DNA from: Rhodospirillales bacterium
Lineage (GTDB): Bacteria; Pseudomonadota; Alphaproteobacteria; Kiloniellales; JAKSDN01
Length of the DNA stretch: 32,477 bases
Assembly (NCBI GenBank): GCA_029859805.1
Contig: JAOUCL010000017.1
Location: forward strand, 1-32,477
Reading direction: 5' to 3'
The notes beneath the pieces were generated by a model that saw only the letters and a list, made by a program, of their open reading frames with translations, ran no database searches and was not told the origin of the DNA. Below are positions 24,319 to 32,098 of this stretch, piece after piece (position 1 is the first letter of the stretch; every line of letters begins with the position of its first letter). The position numbers and the translations under genes are program-made.

Positions 24319-25923
24319 TCACCCGCGGAGCGCCGTCAGCTGATCGCCGTAGCCGCTCGGGTCGATGGCGATGTCCAGCAGCGCCGGGCCGTCGCCGGCC
24401 AAGGCGTCCTCGAGGGCCGGCGACAAGGGCTCGTCCGGCCCAAGCCGCCATGCCCTGCACCCCAGCGCCCTCGCCGCCGCGGCAAAGTCGACCCTTGGAT
24501 AGCGCACCCCTCGGCTCCCGCGCTGCCGCCGCTGCTGCTTGATGTCGATCAGCGAGAGCGCCGCATCGTTGAGGACCACGACGGCGATGTGACAGCGCCG
24601 CTCGACCGCCGTGGCCAACTCGGACAGGCACATCATCAATCCGCCGTCCCCGGTCACGGCGACGACGGGCCGTTCCGGCTCCTGCAAGACGGAGGCGATG
24701 GCCGCCGGCAGCGCGAACCCCATGGTCGACAGGCCGTTGGATTTGAGAACGCCAAACGGCTCCTCGGCCCGCCAGAAACTCATGGCGCTGAACATGTGAG
24801 CCCCGGAGTCGACGGTAAGCCGGCACCCGGCCGGCGTTTCCCGGGACAGCGTTTCGATCACCGTTTGCGCCGTATGTCCCTGGCCGGTCATGGCCAGGCG
24901 GGCTCGCATGCCGTCGCGAAGGGCCGCGATCTCGGACCGGCTCCACCCGGACGCCCGATCGACCGCGAGGAGTCCCTGGACCGTTTCGGCCAGGCGCCCG
25001 ACGACGCGGCATTTGGTTGCCGCCGGCGGCGGCTGCCCCTCGGCCGACCTCAGGTCAAGAATCGGCGCATCGTAGCGCCACGCCCCTGGAATGATCTCGA
25101 CCGGGTCCAAGCCAAAAAGGACGATCAAGTCCGAACGCCGGATGCACTTCGCCTCGGCCGCCGCGCCGGTGAACAGGCCGACGGCGTTCGGGTGGGAGTC
25201 GGGCAGGACACCCTTGGCCTTGTAAGTAAGAAGCACCGGACAGGAGAGAGCCTCGGCCAGCTGCCGAAGGGCGGAGGGGGTTTCGCCGTGCCGCGCTTCC
25301 AGTCCGGCGAGCAGGACGGGCCTGCGGCTTCGGGCGAGCATGTCGCGGGCCCTCTCCAGCGCCCCGGCCTCGGCTTCCAACGGCGGGCCGGCCTTCGATA
25401 CGGCGGGCCGCTGGCCCGCCGTACAGGAAACCGGCGCGGCGGCGTCCGCGGCTGTCAGGTCGAGGTGGACCGGACCCCAAGGCGGCGTCAGCGCGGTTTC
25501 CAGGAAGGCTTCGAGATCCGCGCGGCCGTTTTCCGGCCGCAGCCGGCCCTGGGTCTTGGTGATCGGCGCGAAGAGCGCGTTTTGATCGAAGGCTTGGTGC
25601 AGCGAAGACGCCGGACCATCGGTGAACAGGACCACCGGCGCCCGTTCCAGGTGGGCATAGGCGATGCCGTTGGCGGCGCTGGCCGCGCCCGGCCCGATTC
25701 CGGTCAGGACGACGCCCGGCGTACCGGAAAGCTCGCCGGTCACGGCGGCCATGATCGCCGCCGCCGTCTCCGTCCGGGTCAGCACGAAGTCGATCCCGAC
25801 GGCCCCGGCCGCTTCGATGAGCGCCAGGCTCGAGCCCCCGCCCGGAATGCCGAACATACGTTCGACGCCGCGCCGGGCGAGCGCATCGAGGATGTGTCGG
25901 GCCAAGCTTGACGTTTCGGACAT
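24319..25923 (-). CDS. Acetolactate-synthase-like thiamine-diphosphate enzyme
   Basis: 534 aa, three-domain ThDP enzyme (IlvB/benzoylformate decarboxylase/sulfopyruvate decarboxylase-like). I start at ATG 25923 (MSETSSLARHILDALARRGV); a GTG 90 nt upstream gives a Ser-rich extension without family look. PYR domain: GVERMFGIPGGGSSLALIEA and the activating Glu52 in LTRTETAAAIMA. Central domain at ~190-340. PP domain: TGDGGLMMCLSELATAVERR with Asp426 and the Mg-binding Asn452/Asp453 pair (VVVLND). The FAD-site details of true acetolactate synthase are not evident and no ilvN regulatory subunit follows, so it is probably a paralogue acting on another 2-oxo acid. It is transcribed alone. Confidence 0.85.
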   Translation of the reverse strand: MSETSSLARHILDALARRGVERMFGIPGGGSSLALIEAAGAVGIDFVLTRTETAAAIMAAVTGELSGTPGVVLTGIGPGAASAANGIAYAHLERAPVVLFTDGPASSLHQAFDQNALFAPITKTQGRLRPENGRADLEAFLETALTPPWGPVHLDLTAADAAAPVSCTAGQRPAVSKAGPPLEAEAGALERARDMLARSRRPVLLAGLEARHGETPSALRQLAEALSCPVLLTYKAKGVLPDSHPNAVGLFTGAAAEAKCIRRSDLIVLFGLDPVEIIPGAWRYDAPILDLRSAEGQPPPAATKCRVVGRLAETVQGLLAVDRASGWSRSEIAALRDGMRARLAMTGQGHTAQTVIETLSRETPAGCRLTVDSGAHMFSAMSFWRAEEPFGVLKSNGLSTMGFALPAAIASVLQEPERPVVAVTGDGGLMMCLSELATAVERRCHIAVVVLNDAALSLIDIKQQRRQRGSRGVRYPRVDFAAAARALGCRAWRLGPDEPLSPALEDALAGDGPALLDIAIDPSGYGDQLTALRG

Positions 25924-26023
25924 GGTGCCACCGGATCGAGGAATTCTCTTGGCAGAGGCCACCAAGGACTTTACCTGAAATGTCGTCGACGATGACCCAT
26001 TTGATGACGCCACAATGCCTGGC

Positions 26024-26052
26024 TTGCGAGCTCAAGGCCCGCTGGATAGACT
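26024..26052 (+). promoter_or_regulatory. Promoter candidate for the hypothetical gene at 26089
   Basis: TTGCGA (26024-26029) and TAGACT (26047-26052) are separated by exactly 17 nt, each four of six matches to consensus. Transcription would begin near 26059, thirty bases before the ATG. Confidence 0.45.
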
Positions 26053-26088
26053 TTGGCGACGGGGGGCGCTGACACAGGGGGCGGCGCC

Positions 26089-26400
26089 ATGTCGGTCGTT
26101 CGGTTTCCGGGCTCGGGTCTGACCGAGCGCGACTTCAAAGCGCTCCGGAACGAGGTCGCCCGTCGGCTCGGCCGCGGCCGGCCCGGCTACGTCACCCGCG
26201 GGGTCAGCGAGACGGGCGATATGTGGGCGGCGATCCTAGACCGCCCGGGCGGTTACCCGATGCAGCACTTCTGCCGCGAGCAGGGGGTCTACTACGTCCT
26301 CGATTTCACGGGGCCCGGTGCCGGGCGGTTGGTCGACGCCAGCCGCCGCTTCGACGAGGTGCTGAAGCGCCTGCCGGAACGGTCGCCGCGCTTCACGTGA
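26089..26400 (+). CDS. Hypothetical protein (103 aa)
   Basis: ATG 26089 follows a GGGGGCGG stretch, and a sigma-70-like promoter lies just upstream. The product is mixed alpha/beta with MSVVRFPGSGLTERDFKALR, a basic RRLGRGRPGYVTRG stretch, ILDRPGGYPMQHFCREQGVY and a C-terminal helix DASRRFDEVLKRLPERSPRF. No signal peptide or membrane span. I do not recognise a family. Codon use resembles neighbouring genes, so it is probably real. Confidence 0.6.
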   Translation: MSVVRFPGSGLTERDFKALRNEVARRLGRGRPGYVTRGVSETGDMWAAILDRPGGYPMQHFCREQGVYYVLDFTGPGAGRLVDASRRFDEVLKRLPERSPRFT

Positions 26401-26463
26401 ACTTGATGGGGGTTCAGCTCGGCAAAGTGGAATTCGCCGTGCGATCGGCTTAACCTGACGCCC

Positions 26464-26574
26464 ATGCGCGCGCCTGCGAAACCGTCCGCGGACCGGACCC
26501 GGGTCTCGGTGATCATTCCCCCGCTCTATCAGGCGCAGCGGGCCGGCGCCGCCTGGCGGGCAGGGGCGTCGTGA
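26464..26574 (+). pseudogene. Glycosyltransferase-2-like N-terminal stub overlapping the DUF547 gene
   Basis: ATG 26464 opens a 36-codon frame, MRAPAKPSADRTRVSVIIPP then LYQAQRAGAAWRAGAS, whose TGA stop (26572-26574) overlaps the GTG start of the next gene as GTGA. VSVIIP is how family-2 glycosyltransferases and related nucleotide-sugar transferases begin; what follows does not continue as one. A likely reading is that most of a transferase gene was deleted, leaving its first ~20 codons joined to its last ones with the coupling overlap kept. It may still be translated. No clear ribosome site is seen. Confidence 0.4.
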
Positions 26575-27452
26575 GCCAGCGGGCCGCGCGCTCGGCACTG
26601 CTGCGCTTCGGCGGCCGGCTGGCCCTTCTGGCCCTGCTCGTCCCGCCGCTGGCCGGTCTGGTCTCCATAGAGGCCTTGTTCGCTCCCAAGGCGAAGCTTT
26701 GGGCGCGCTGGCAGGCGCACGACCCGGCTGCCACCGCGCGCATCGATCACGGGCCCTGGGACAGGATCCTCGCCACCTACGTCGCCCCGGACGCCGCCGG
26801 CGTGAACCGCTTCGATTATGCCGGCATCAGTGCGCCGGACCGCGCCGCGCTGGACGGCTACGTCGCCGGCCTCGCGGCCCTGCCGGTCAGCCGCTACGCC
26901 AGGGCCGAGCAGCGGGCCTACTGGATCAACCTCTACAATGCGCTCACGGTCCAGCTCGTGCTGGCCCACTACCCGGTCGGCAGCATCCGCGACATCGACA
27001 TCTCGCCAGGCCTCTTCGCCGACGGCCCCTGGGACAAGCCGCTGCTCACGGTCGAAGGCCAGGCGGTCACGCTGAACGACATCGAACACCGCATCCTGCG
27101 GCCGATCTGGCGCGACCCGCGGATCCACTACGCGCTCAACTGCGCCTCGGTCGGCTGCCCCGACCTGCAGCGCCGGGCCTTCACCGCGGAGGGGACCGAG
27201 GCGCTCCTCGAGGCCGCGGCACGCGGCTACGTCAATTCGCCGCACGGCGTCAGCATTGCCAAGGACAAGCTGATCGTCTCGAGCATCTATGTCTGGTTCG
27301 GCGAGGATTTCGGCGGCGACGACGCCGGCGTCATCGCGCACCTGAAGCGTTATGCGGAGCCGGCGCTGGCGGCGCGGCTCGCCGGGTTCGACACACTGGG
27401 AGGCCACGCCTACGACTGGACGCTCAACGAACGCATCGGCCCGCCGTCCTGA
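26571..27452 (+). CDS. DUF547 domain-containing protein, membrane-anchored or exported
   Basis: 293 aa. Start at GTG 26571, with AGGGG five bases before and overlap with the preceding stub. An N-terminal hydrophobic stretch (LALLALLVPPLAGLVSIEAL, residues ~18-37) is a signal anchor or uncleaved signal. The DUF547 core follows: VNRFDYAGISAPDRAALDGY, AYWINLYNALTVQLVLAHYP, DIEHRILRPIWRDPRIHYAL and NCASVGCPDLQRRAF with two conserved Cys, then YVNSPHGVSI and SSIYVWFGEDFGG. The function of DUF547 is not known to me; the conserved Cys/His pattern resembles a hydrolase or peptidase-like fold, which is inference. It converges on the SLC13 gene with seven bases between. Confidence 0.9.
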   Translation: MSQRAARSALLRFGGRLALLALLVPPLAGLVSIEALFAPKAKLWARWQAHDPAATARIDHGPWDRILATYVAPDAAGVNRFDYAGISAPDRAALDGYVAGLAALPVSRYARAEQRAYWINLYNALTVQLVLAHYPVGSIRDIDISPGLFADGPWDKPLLTVEGQAVTLNDIEHRILRPIWRDPRIHYALNCASVGCPDLQRRAFTAEGTEALLEAAARGYVNSPHGVSIAKDKLIVSSIYVWFGEDFGGDDAGVIAHLKRYAEPALAARLAGFDTLGGHAYDWTLNERIGPPS

Positions 27453-27459
27453 TCCCGCC

Positions 27460-29238
27460 CTAAAGCGGCCAGACCAGCAGGATCATCGGCACCGCGACCA
27501 CGATGATAAGGACCTCCAATGGCAGGCCCATGCGCCAGTAGTCGCCGAAGCGATACCCGCCGGGCCCCAGGATCAGGGTGTTGTTCTTGTGCCCGATCGG
27601 GGTCAGGAAGGCGCAGGACGCGGCCACGGCGACTGTCATGAGGAAGGGGTCCGGGCTCACCCCCAAACGGTTCGCGATATCCAGGGCGATCGGGGCCGCG
27701 ACCACCGCCGTGGCGGTGTTGTTCATCACGTCGGAGAGCGTCATGGTGATGACCATCAGCAGGACGATCACCACGACCGGCGAAGACCCCGCCGAGAGCG
27801 TCAGTATGCCCTGCGCGATCAGGCCGGTGCTGCCGGTCGTTTCCAGGGCCACGCCGATCGGAATCATGGAGCCGAGCAGGACGATGACCGGCCACTCCAC
27901 CTGCTCGTAGATCTCGCGCAGCGGCACGATGTTCAGGAAGATCATCAGCGCGGCCGCGCAGGCCAGCGCAACCGGCAGATAGAGGACCCCGGTGCTGGCG
28001 AGCGCGATGGCCAGGGCGAAGATGCCTATGCAAAGCCCGGCTCGGCCCGGTTGGGCCGGCTGGATGCCCCGTCCGGCCAGCGGCAGGCAGCCCATCCAGT
28101 GGACCACCTCGGGCAGCTCGTTGGTGTTGCCTTGGAGCAGCAACACGTCGCCGGGCTCGATCGCCAGATGGCGGAGCCGCTCGCGAAACCGCTCGCCGCG
28201 CCGCGATATGCCCAGGAGGTGCACGCCGAAGCGGTATTTGAGGCGAAGGCTCATGGTGCTCCGACCGGCGATGCGGGCGCCAAGCGGCACGACGACCTCC
28301 ATGATGGTGACGTCCTTGCTGGACAGCAGACCGGTCTTCGATCCGCCGGCGGCCTCGTGCTCGAGCTTCAGGCCGGCGACGAAGCGTTCGAGGTCTTCCG
28401 GCCCCGCCTCGATCACCAGCAGATCGCCCTTGCGGATCTCGGCGTGGCGCGCCATGCCCGGGCGACGTTTGCCGGCGCGCCGCAGGGCGATGATTTCGAC
28501 CTCGTACTCCGCGACCAGCTCGTCCAGATCGCGGACCTTCCGTCCGATGATCTCGCTGCCTTCGGGGACCCGTGCCTCGGCGATATAGCCCTCGAGCTCG
28601 AAGGCCTCGGCGGTCGTCGGGCCGCTGCGCTCCCCCGGAACCAGCCGCCAGCCCACGATCGCGACGAACAGGACCCCGGCAAGGGCGCAGGCTCCGCCCA
28701 CCGGCGTGAAGTCGAACATGGTGTAGGACTCGCCCAGGGCGTCCTCCCGAAAGGCCGCGACGATGATGTTCGGCGGCGTGCCGATCAGGGTTGCCAGCCC
28801 GCCCAGGATGGTGGCGAAGGAAAGCGGCATGAGAGTAAGCGCGGTGGAGCGCTTGGCCTTTTTCGCCGCCTGAATATCGACGGGCATCAGGAGCGCCAGC
28901 GCGCCGACGTTGTTCATCACCGCCGACAGGGCCGCGGCCAGACCCGACATGACGAAGATATGCGACGTGACGGTCTTGGCGGCCCCGGTGACGGTGCGTC
29001 CCAACAGCTCCACGGCGCCGGAGTTCGACAGGCCGCGGCTGACGATGAGCACCATGGCGATGACCACCGTGGCCGGGTGCCCGAAGCCCGAGAAGGCCCG
29101 CTCCGTGGGCACCACGCCGACGCTCACCGCCACCAGAAGCGCCGTAAAGGCGACCAGGTCGTAGCGCCAGCGCCCCCATATCAGAAGGGCCATGACCACG
29201 GCCAGGATCGCAAAAACGGTTGCTTGTGGCGTGGTCAC
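27460..29238 (-). CDS. SLC13-family carrier with two TrkA-C (RCK_C) domains
   Basis: 592 aa, DASS/SLC13-like permease of the long type with cytosolic regulatory insert. GTG 29238 is chosen, with GAGG eight bases upstream and an immediate hydrophobic start (TTPQATVFAILAVVMALLIW). Transmembrane block 1 (~5-200) includes AVMNNVGALALLMPVDIQ and IGTPPNIIVAAF; two TrkA-C domains follow (~215-300, VPEGSEIIGRKVRDLDEL; and ~310-385, VVVPLGARIAGRSTMSLRLK); block 2 (~400-590) includes LSDVMNNTATAVVAAPIALD and CAFLTPIGHKNNTLILGPGG. The twin N-N-x-x-A motifs are typical of the anion-binding hairpins. Substrate could be a dicarboxylate, sulfate or another anion. It lies 40 nt behind the acyl-CoA synthetase on the same strand, suggesting one transcript. 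Confidence 0.9.
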   Translation of the reverse strand: MTTPQATVFAILAVVMALLIWGRWRYDLVAFTALLVAVSVGVVPTERAFSGFGHPATVVIAMVLIVSRGLSNSGAVELLGRTVTGAAKTVTSHIFVMSGLAAALSAVMNNVGALALLMPVDIQAAKKAKRSTALTLMPLSFATILGGLATLIGTPPNIIVAAFREDALGESYTMFDFTPVGGACALAGVLFVAIVGWRLVPGERSGPTTAEAFELEGYIAEARVPEGSEIIGRKVRDLDELVAEYEVEIIALRRAGKRRPGMARHAEIRKGDLLVIEAGPEDLERFVAGLKLEHEAAGGSKTGLLSSKDVTIMEVVVPLGARIAGRSTMSLRLKYRFGVHLLGISRRGERFRERLRHLAIEPGDVLLLQGNTNELPEVVHWMGCLPLAGRGIQPAQPGRAGLCIGIFALAIALASTGVLYLPVALACAAALMIFLNIVPLREIYEQVEWPVIVLLGSMIPIGVALETTGSTGLIAQGILTLSAGSSPVVVIVLLMVITMTLSDVMNNTATAVVAAPIALDIANRLGVSPDPFLMTVAVAASCAFLTPIGHKNNTLILGPGGYRFGDYWRMGLPLEVLIIVVAVPMILLVWPL

Positions 29239-29278
29239 CGCATTCGACCTCGATTGTTCGTCCTGCGCGCCGATGTGC

Positions 29279-30823
29279 TCACGGGGCGTCCTGTTCCGCT
29301 TTTTCGGCCCAGGCCCTGAGCTCGGTCTTGAGGATCTTGCCGTAGTTATTCTTGGGCAGCGCCGCCACGAAGCGGTAGCTCTTCGGCCGCTTGAAGCGGG
29401 CGATGCGCTCGAGGCAGTGGGCGTCGAGCGCATCTGCGCTGACCCCGGCCTCTGATCTCGGCACCACGAAGGCGACGATCTCCTCGCCCCACTCGGAATG
29501 GGGCCGGCCGACGACCGAGCATTCCTGCACCGCGGCATGGCTCTGCAGCGCCTCCTCGACCTCGCGCGGGTATATGTTGGCGCCGCCGCTGATGATCAGG
29601 TCCTTCGACCGGTCCTTCAGGGTCAGGTAGCCGTCCTCGTCGAGCACGCCCAGGTCGCCGGTGTGCAGCCAGCCGCCCTGGAGGGCCGCGGCGGTGGCGG
29701 CCGGATCGTCCCAGTAGCCCGGTATCACCGTGTCCCCGCGCACCAGGACCTCGCCCAGCTCGCCCGGCGGCAGCGGCCGGTCCTCGGCATCGGCGACGCG
29801 GACCTCGACCGCGGTCTGCGCACGGCCGGCCGAGGCGAGCCGCGCGGCATGGCGCGGATGGGCCGTGTCCGCGTGATCCGCCTTGGACAGGGCCGTTATG
29901 GTCATCGGGCTCTCGCCCTGACCGTAGATCTGGGCAAATACGTAGCCGAAGCGCTCCTGGCCGCGCCTCAGATCCTCCAGATACATTGGGCCGCCGCCGT
30001 AGACGATGGTCTTCAGGTTGGCGGTGTCCGCCTCTCCGACGGCCGGGTGGTCGACAAGGCGCTTGACCATGGTCGGCGCCGCGAACATCGTCAGGCCCGG
30101 ATGGCGGGGCAGCAGCGCGAAGATCTCTGCCGGCTCGAAGCCGCCGCCTTCCGGGATCACCTGGCACACGCCGGCCGCCAGGTGCGGCAGGCCGTAGAGG
30201 CCCGAGCCGTGCGACAGCGGCGCGGCGTGCAGAATGCAATCGCCGGGCGCGATGCCGTCCACGTCGGCGAAGTAGCAAAGCGTCATGGCCATCAGGTTGC
30301 GGTGGCTCAACATGGCGCCCTTGGGCCGGCCCGTGGTGCCGCTCGTGTAGAACAGCCAGGCTAGATCATCCGGCCCGCGCGGCACGAGATCGATCGGTTC
30401 GCCCCGCAGCAGATCGCGGTAGGCCGGCGCGTGCGCGTCGATCACCTCGACAAGGCGCTCGAGGCCGGCGCTCTCCGCCTCGAGCACGGCAGCCAGCTCC
30501 GGCGTGGCGAAGCACAGCCGTGCGCCGCTGTGGTCCAGAATGTACTTGAGCTCCAGCGGGTGCAGCTTGGCGTTGACCGGCACGGCGGCCAGTCCGGCGT
30601 GCCAGCAGGCGTAGACAAGCTCGAGGAACTCGGGGCAGTTCCTCATGACCAGTGCGACCCGCTCGCCGGGCCCGAGACCGAACCGCGTCCGCAACGTTCC
30701 GGCCAGCCGCGCGGCGCGGTCCGCCAGTTCGCCATAGCGCCAGAGCACCGCCTCGCCGACCGCGACGGCAGGGCCTTCCCGGCGGCTGCGGCCGGCACGG
30801 ATCAGCAGGTTGGCAAGGTTCAT
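29279..30823 (-). CDS. AMP-dependent acyl-CoA synthetase/ligase
   Basis: 514 aa ANL-superfamily enzyme that activates a carboxylic acid with ATP and CoA. ATG 30823 follows GGAGGGAT; the open frame continues far upstream but without family sequence. P-loop LFYTSGTTGRPKGAMLSHRN (Tyr159-Gly169 core), acyl pocket around HAAPLSHGSGLYGLPHLAAG, QIYGQGESPMT (A5), GWLHTGDLGVLDEDGYLTLK with the hinge DRSKDLIISGGANIYPREVE, and the catalytic Lys496 in NNYGKILK. Substrate class (fatty, aromatic or dicarboxylic) is not evident. The downstream SLC13-type gene could import its substrate. It is divergent from the TAXI gene. Confidence 0.93.
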   Translation of the reverse strand: MNLANLLIRAGRSRREGPAVAVGEAVLWRYGELADRAARLAGTLRTRFGLGPGERVALVMRNCPEFLELVYACWHAGLAAVPVNAKLHPLELKYILDHSGARLCFATPELAAVLEAESAGLERLVEVIDAHAPAYRDLLRGEPIDLVPRGPDDLAWLFYTSGTTGRPKGAMLSHRNLMAMTLCYFADVDGIAPGDCILHAAPLSHGSGLYGLPHLAAGVCQVIPEGGGFEPAEIFALLPRHPGLTMFAAPTMVKRLVDHPAVGEADTANLKTIVYGGGPMYLEDLRRGQERFGYVFAQIYGQGESPMTITALSKADHADTAHPRHAARLASAGRAQTAVEVRVADAEDRPLPPGELGEVLVRGDTVIPGYWDDPAATAAALQGGWLHTGDLGVLDEDGYLTLKDRSKDLIISGGANIYPREVEEALQSHAAVQECSVVGRPHSEWGEEIVAFVVPRSEAGVSADALDAHCLERIARFKRPKSYRFVAALPKNNYGKILKTELRAWAEKAEQDAP

Positions 30824-30860
30824 TATCCCTCCGTCGCCTCGGGATTCCGCGGCACGCTTC

Positions 30861-30891
30861 ATCCTAGTCCGATTCCCGGCCGGGAGGTCAA
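30861..30891 (-). promoter_or_regulatory. Promoter candidate for the acyl-CoA synthetase operon
   Basis: On the minus strand TTGACC (complement of 30886-30891, five of six to consensus) and TAGGAT (complement of 30861-30866) are 19 nt apart, slightly long. The start site would fall near 30854, about 30 nt before ATG 30823. A CCCGGCCGGG palindrome sits in the spacer. Confidence 0.4.
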
Positions 30892-31003
30892 TCGCGGAAG
30901 ACCGGCAAGACTGGTACTGGTACGGTCGCCAAGGGATTGCTATATCACTGTTATGGCGGGCCCCTGGGGGGCCGGCCGGTCGGTACCGGAAAGGGGCCGA
31001 ACC

Positions 31004-32098
31004 TTGCGGCGTGCCAAGACCAGCGACCGGCGGCAATCCGTGTTCCGGGCAGGGTGGCCGAGGCTGTCGGCTTTCACGGCCGCCGTGCTCGGCCTCGGTC
31101 TGCTTGTTTCGCTCGCCGGCGGCCAGGCCGCGGAGCTCAAGTTCTTCCGGATCGGCACCGGCTCGACCGCCGGAACCTATTTTCCGGTCGGCGGTTTGAT
31201 CGCCAACGCCATCAGCAAACCGCCCGGCAGCCGCGAGTGCGAGCGTGGCGGCAGCTGCGGGGTTCCCGGGCTGATCGGCGCGGCGGTGTCGACCCACGGT
31301 TCCGTGGCCAATATCGAGGCAATCGCCACCGGCGAGCTCGAGTCCGGCCTGAGCCAGGCCGACGTGGCCTACTGGGCCTACAGCGGCACCGGCATCTTCG
31401 AGAAACGGGGGGCGGTCGCCAACATCCGCAGCATCGCCAATCTGTTTCCGGAGTCGGTCCACCTCGTGGTTCGCCGCGACATCGCCGTGCACAGCGTCGC
31501 GGACCTGCGCGGCCGGCGCATCTCGGTCGACCACGAGGACTCGGGTACCAGGGTCGACGCTCTCCTGGTCCTGGAGGCCTACGGCCTGGGCCCGAAGAAC
31601 ATGGACCTCGTTTCCGTCGCCGCCAACCAGGCCATCGACATGGTCCGCGAGGGCTCGCTGGACGGGTTCTTCTTCGTTGCCGGCACGCCGGCGGGGGCCG
31701 TGGCCGAACTGGCCGACGAGTCGCGGATCCACCTCCTGCCGATCACCGGGCCGAAGGCCGAGGCCCTGACCAAGGCCGTGCCCTTCTTCGCGCCGATTAC
31801 GATCCCGGCCGGCACCTATTTCAACGTCGGTCAGACACAGACCATATCGGTCGGCGCCCAGTGGCTGGTTTCCGCCGAGATGCCGGAGGAGACGGTCTAC
31901 GGGATCACAAAGGCGCTATGGCACGAAAATTCCCGGCGCCTGCTCGACAGGGGGCACCCCAAGGGCCGGCTGATCCGCCTCGAGACCGCGATTCACGGTC
32001 TCGGCGCGCCGCTCCATCCCGGGGCCGCGCGCTACTACCGCGAGCACGGCCTCATCGGCGAGCAGGCCCTGGAGCCTGACGCTCCGGAAACTCAATGA
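31004..32098 (+). CDS. TAXI-family TRAP transporter solute-binding protein
   Basis: 364 aa periplasmic binding protein. I choose TTG 31004 because AAAGGGG lies seven bases upstream and a normal-length signal peptide results (RRAKTSDRR..., hydrophobic AVLGLGLLVSLA, cleavage near GQAAE). ATG 30953 has no ribosome site and would sit at the expected transcription start of a weak promoter (-10 TATATC, 30941-30946). Mature protein features: FFRIGTGSTAGTYFPVGGLI (TAXI hallmark), AVSTHGSVANIEAIATGELE, GLSQADVAYWAYSG, SVADLRGRRISVDHEDSGTR and DGFFFVAGTPAGAV. It is probably paired with a fused 4TM/12TM TRAP permease, which is not in the window. Ligand unknown (glutamate-like or other organic acids by family). 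Its last 47 nt overlap the GST gene on the other strand. Confidence 0.92.
   Translation: MRRAKTSDRRQSVFRAGWPRLSAFTAAVLGLGLLVSLAGGQAAELKFFRIGTGSTAGTYFPVGGLIANAISKPPGSRECERGGSCGVPGLIGAAVSTHGSVANIEAIATGELESGLSQADVAYWAYSGTGIFEKRGAVANIRSIANLFPESVHLVVRRDIAVHSVADLRGRRISVDHEDSGTRVDALLVLEAYGLGPKNMDLVSVAANQAIDMVREGSLDGFFFVAGTPAGAVAELADESRIHLLPITGPKAEALTKAVPFFAPITIPAGTYFNVGQTQTISVGAQWLVSAEMPEETVYGITKALWHENSRRLLDRGHPKGRLIRLETAIHGLGAPLHPGAARYYREHGLIGEQALEPDAPETQ

Noticed and set aside
23974-25911. 645-codon open frame on the plus strand
   Set aside because: It is antisense to the TPP enzyme and shows no domain.
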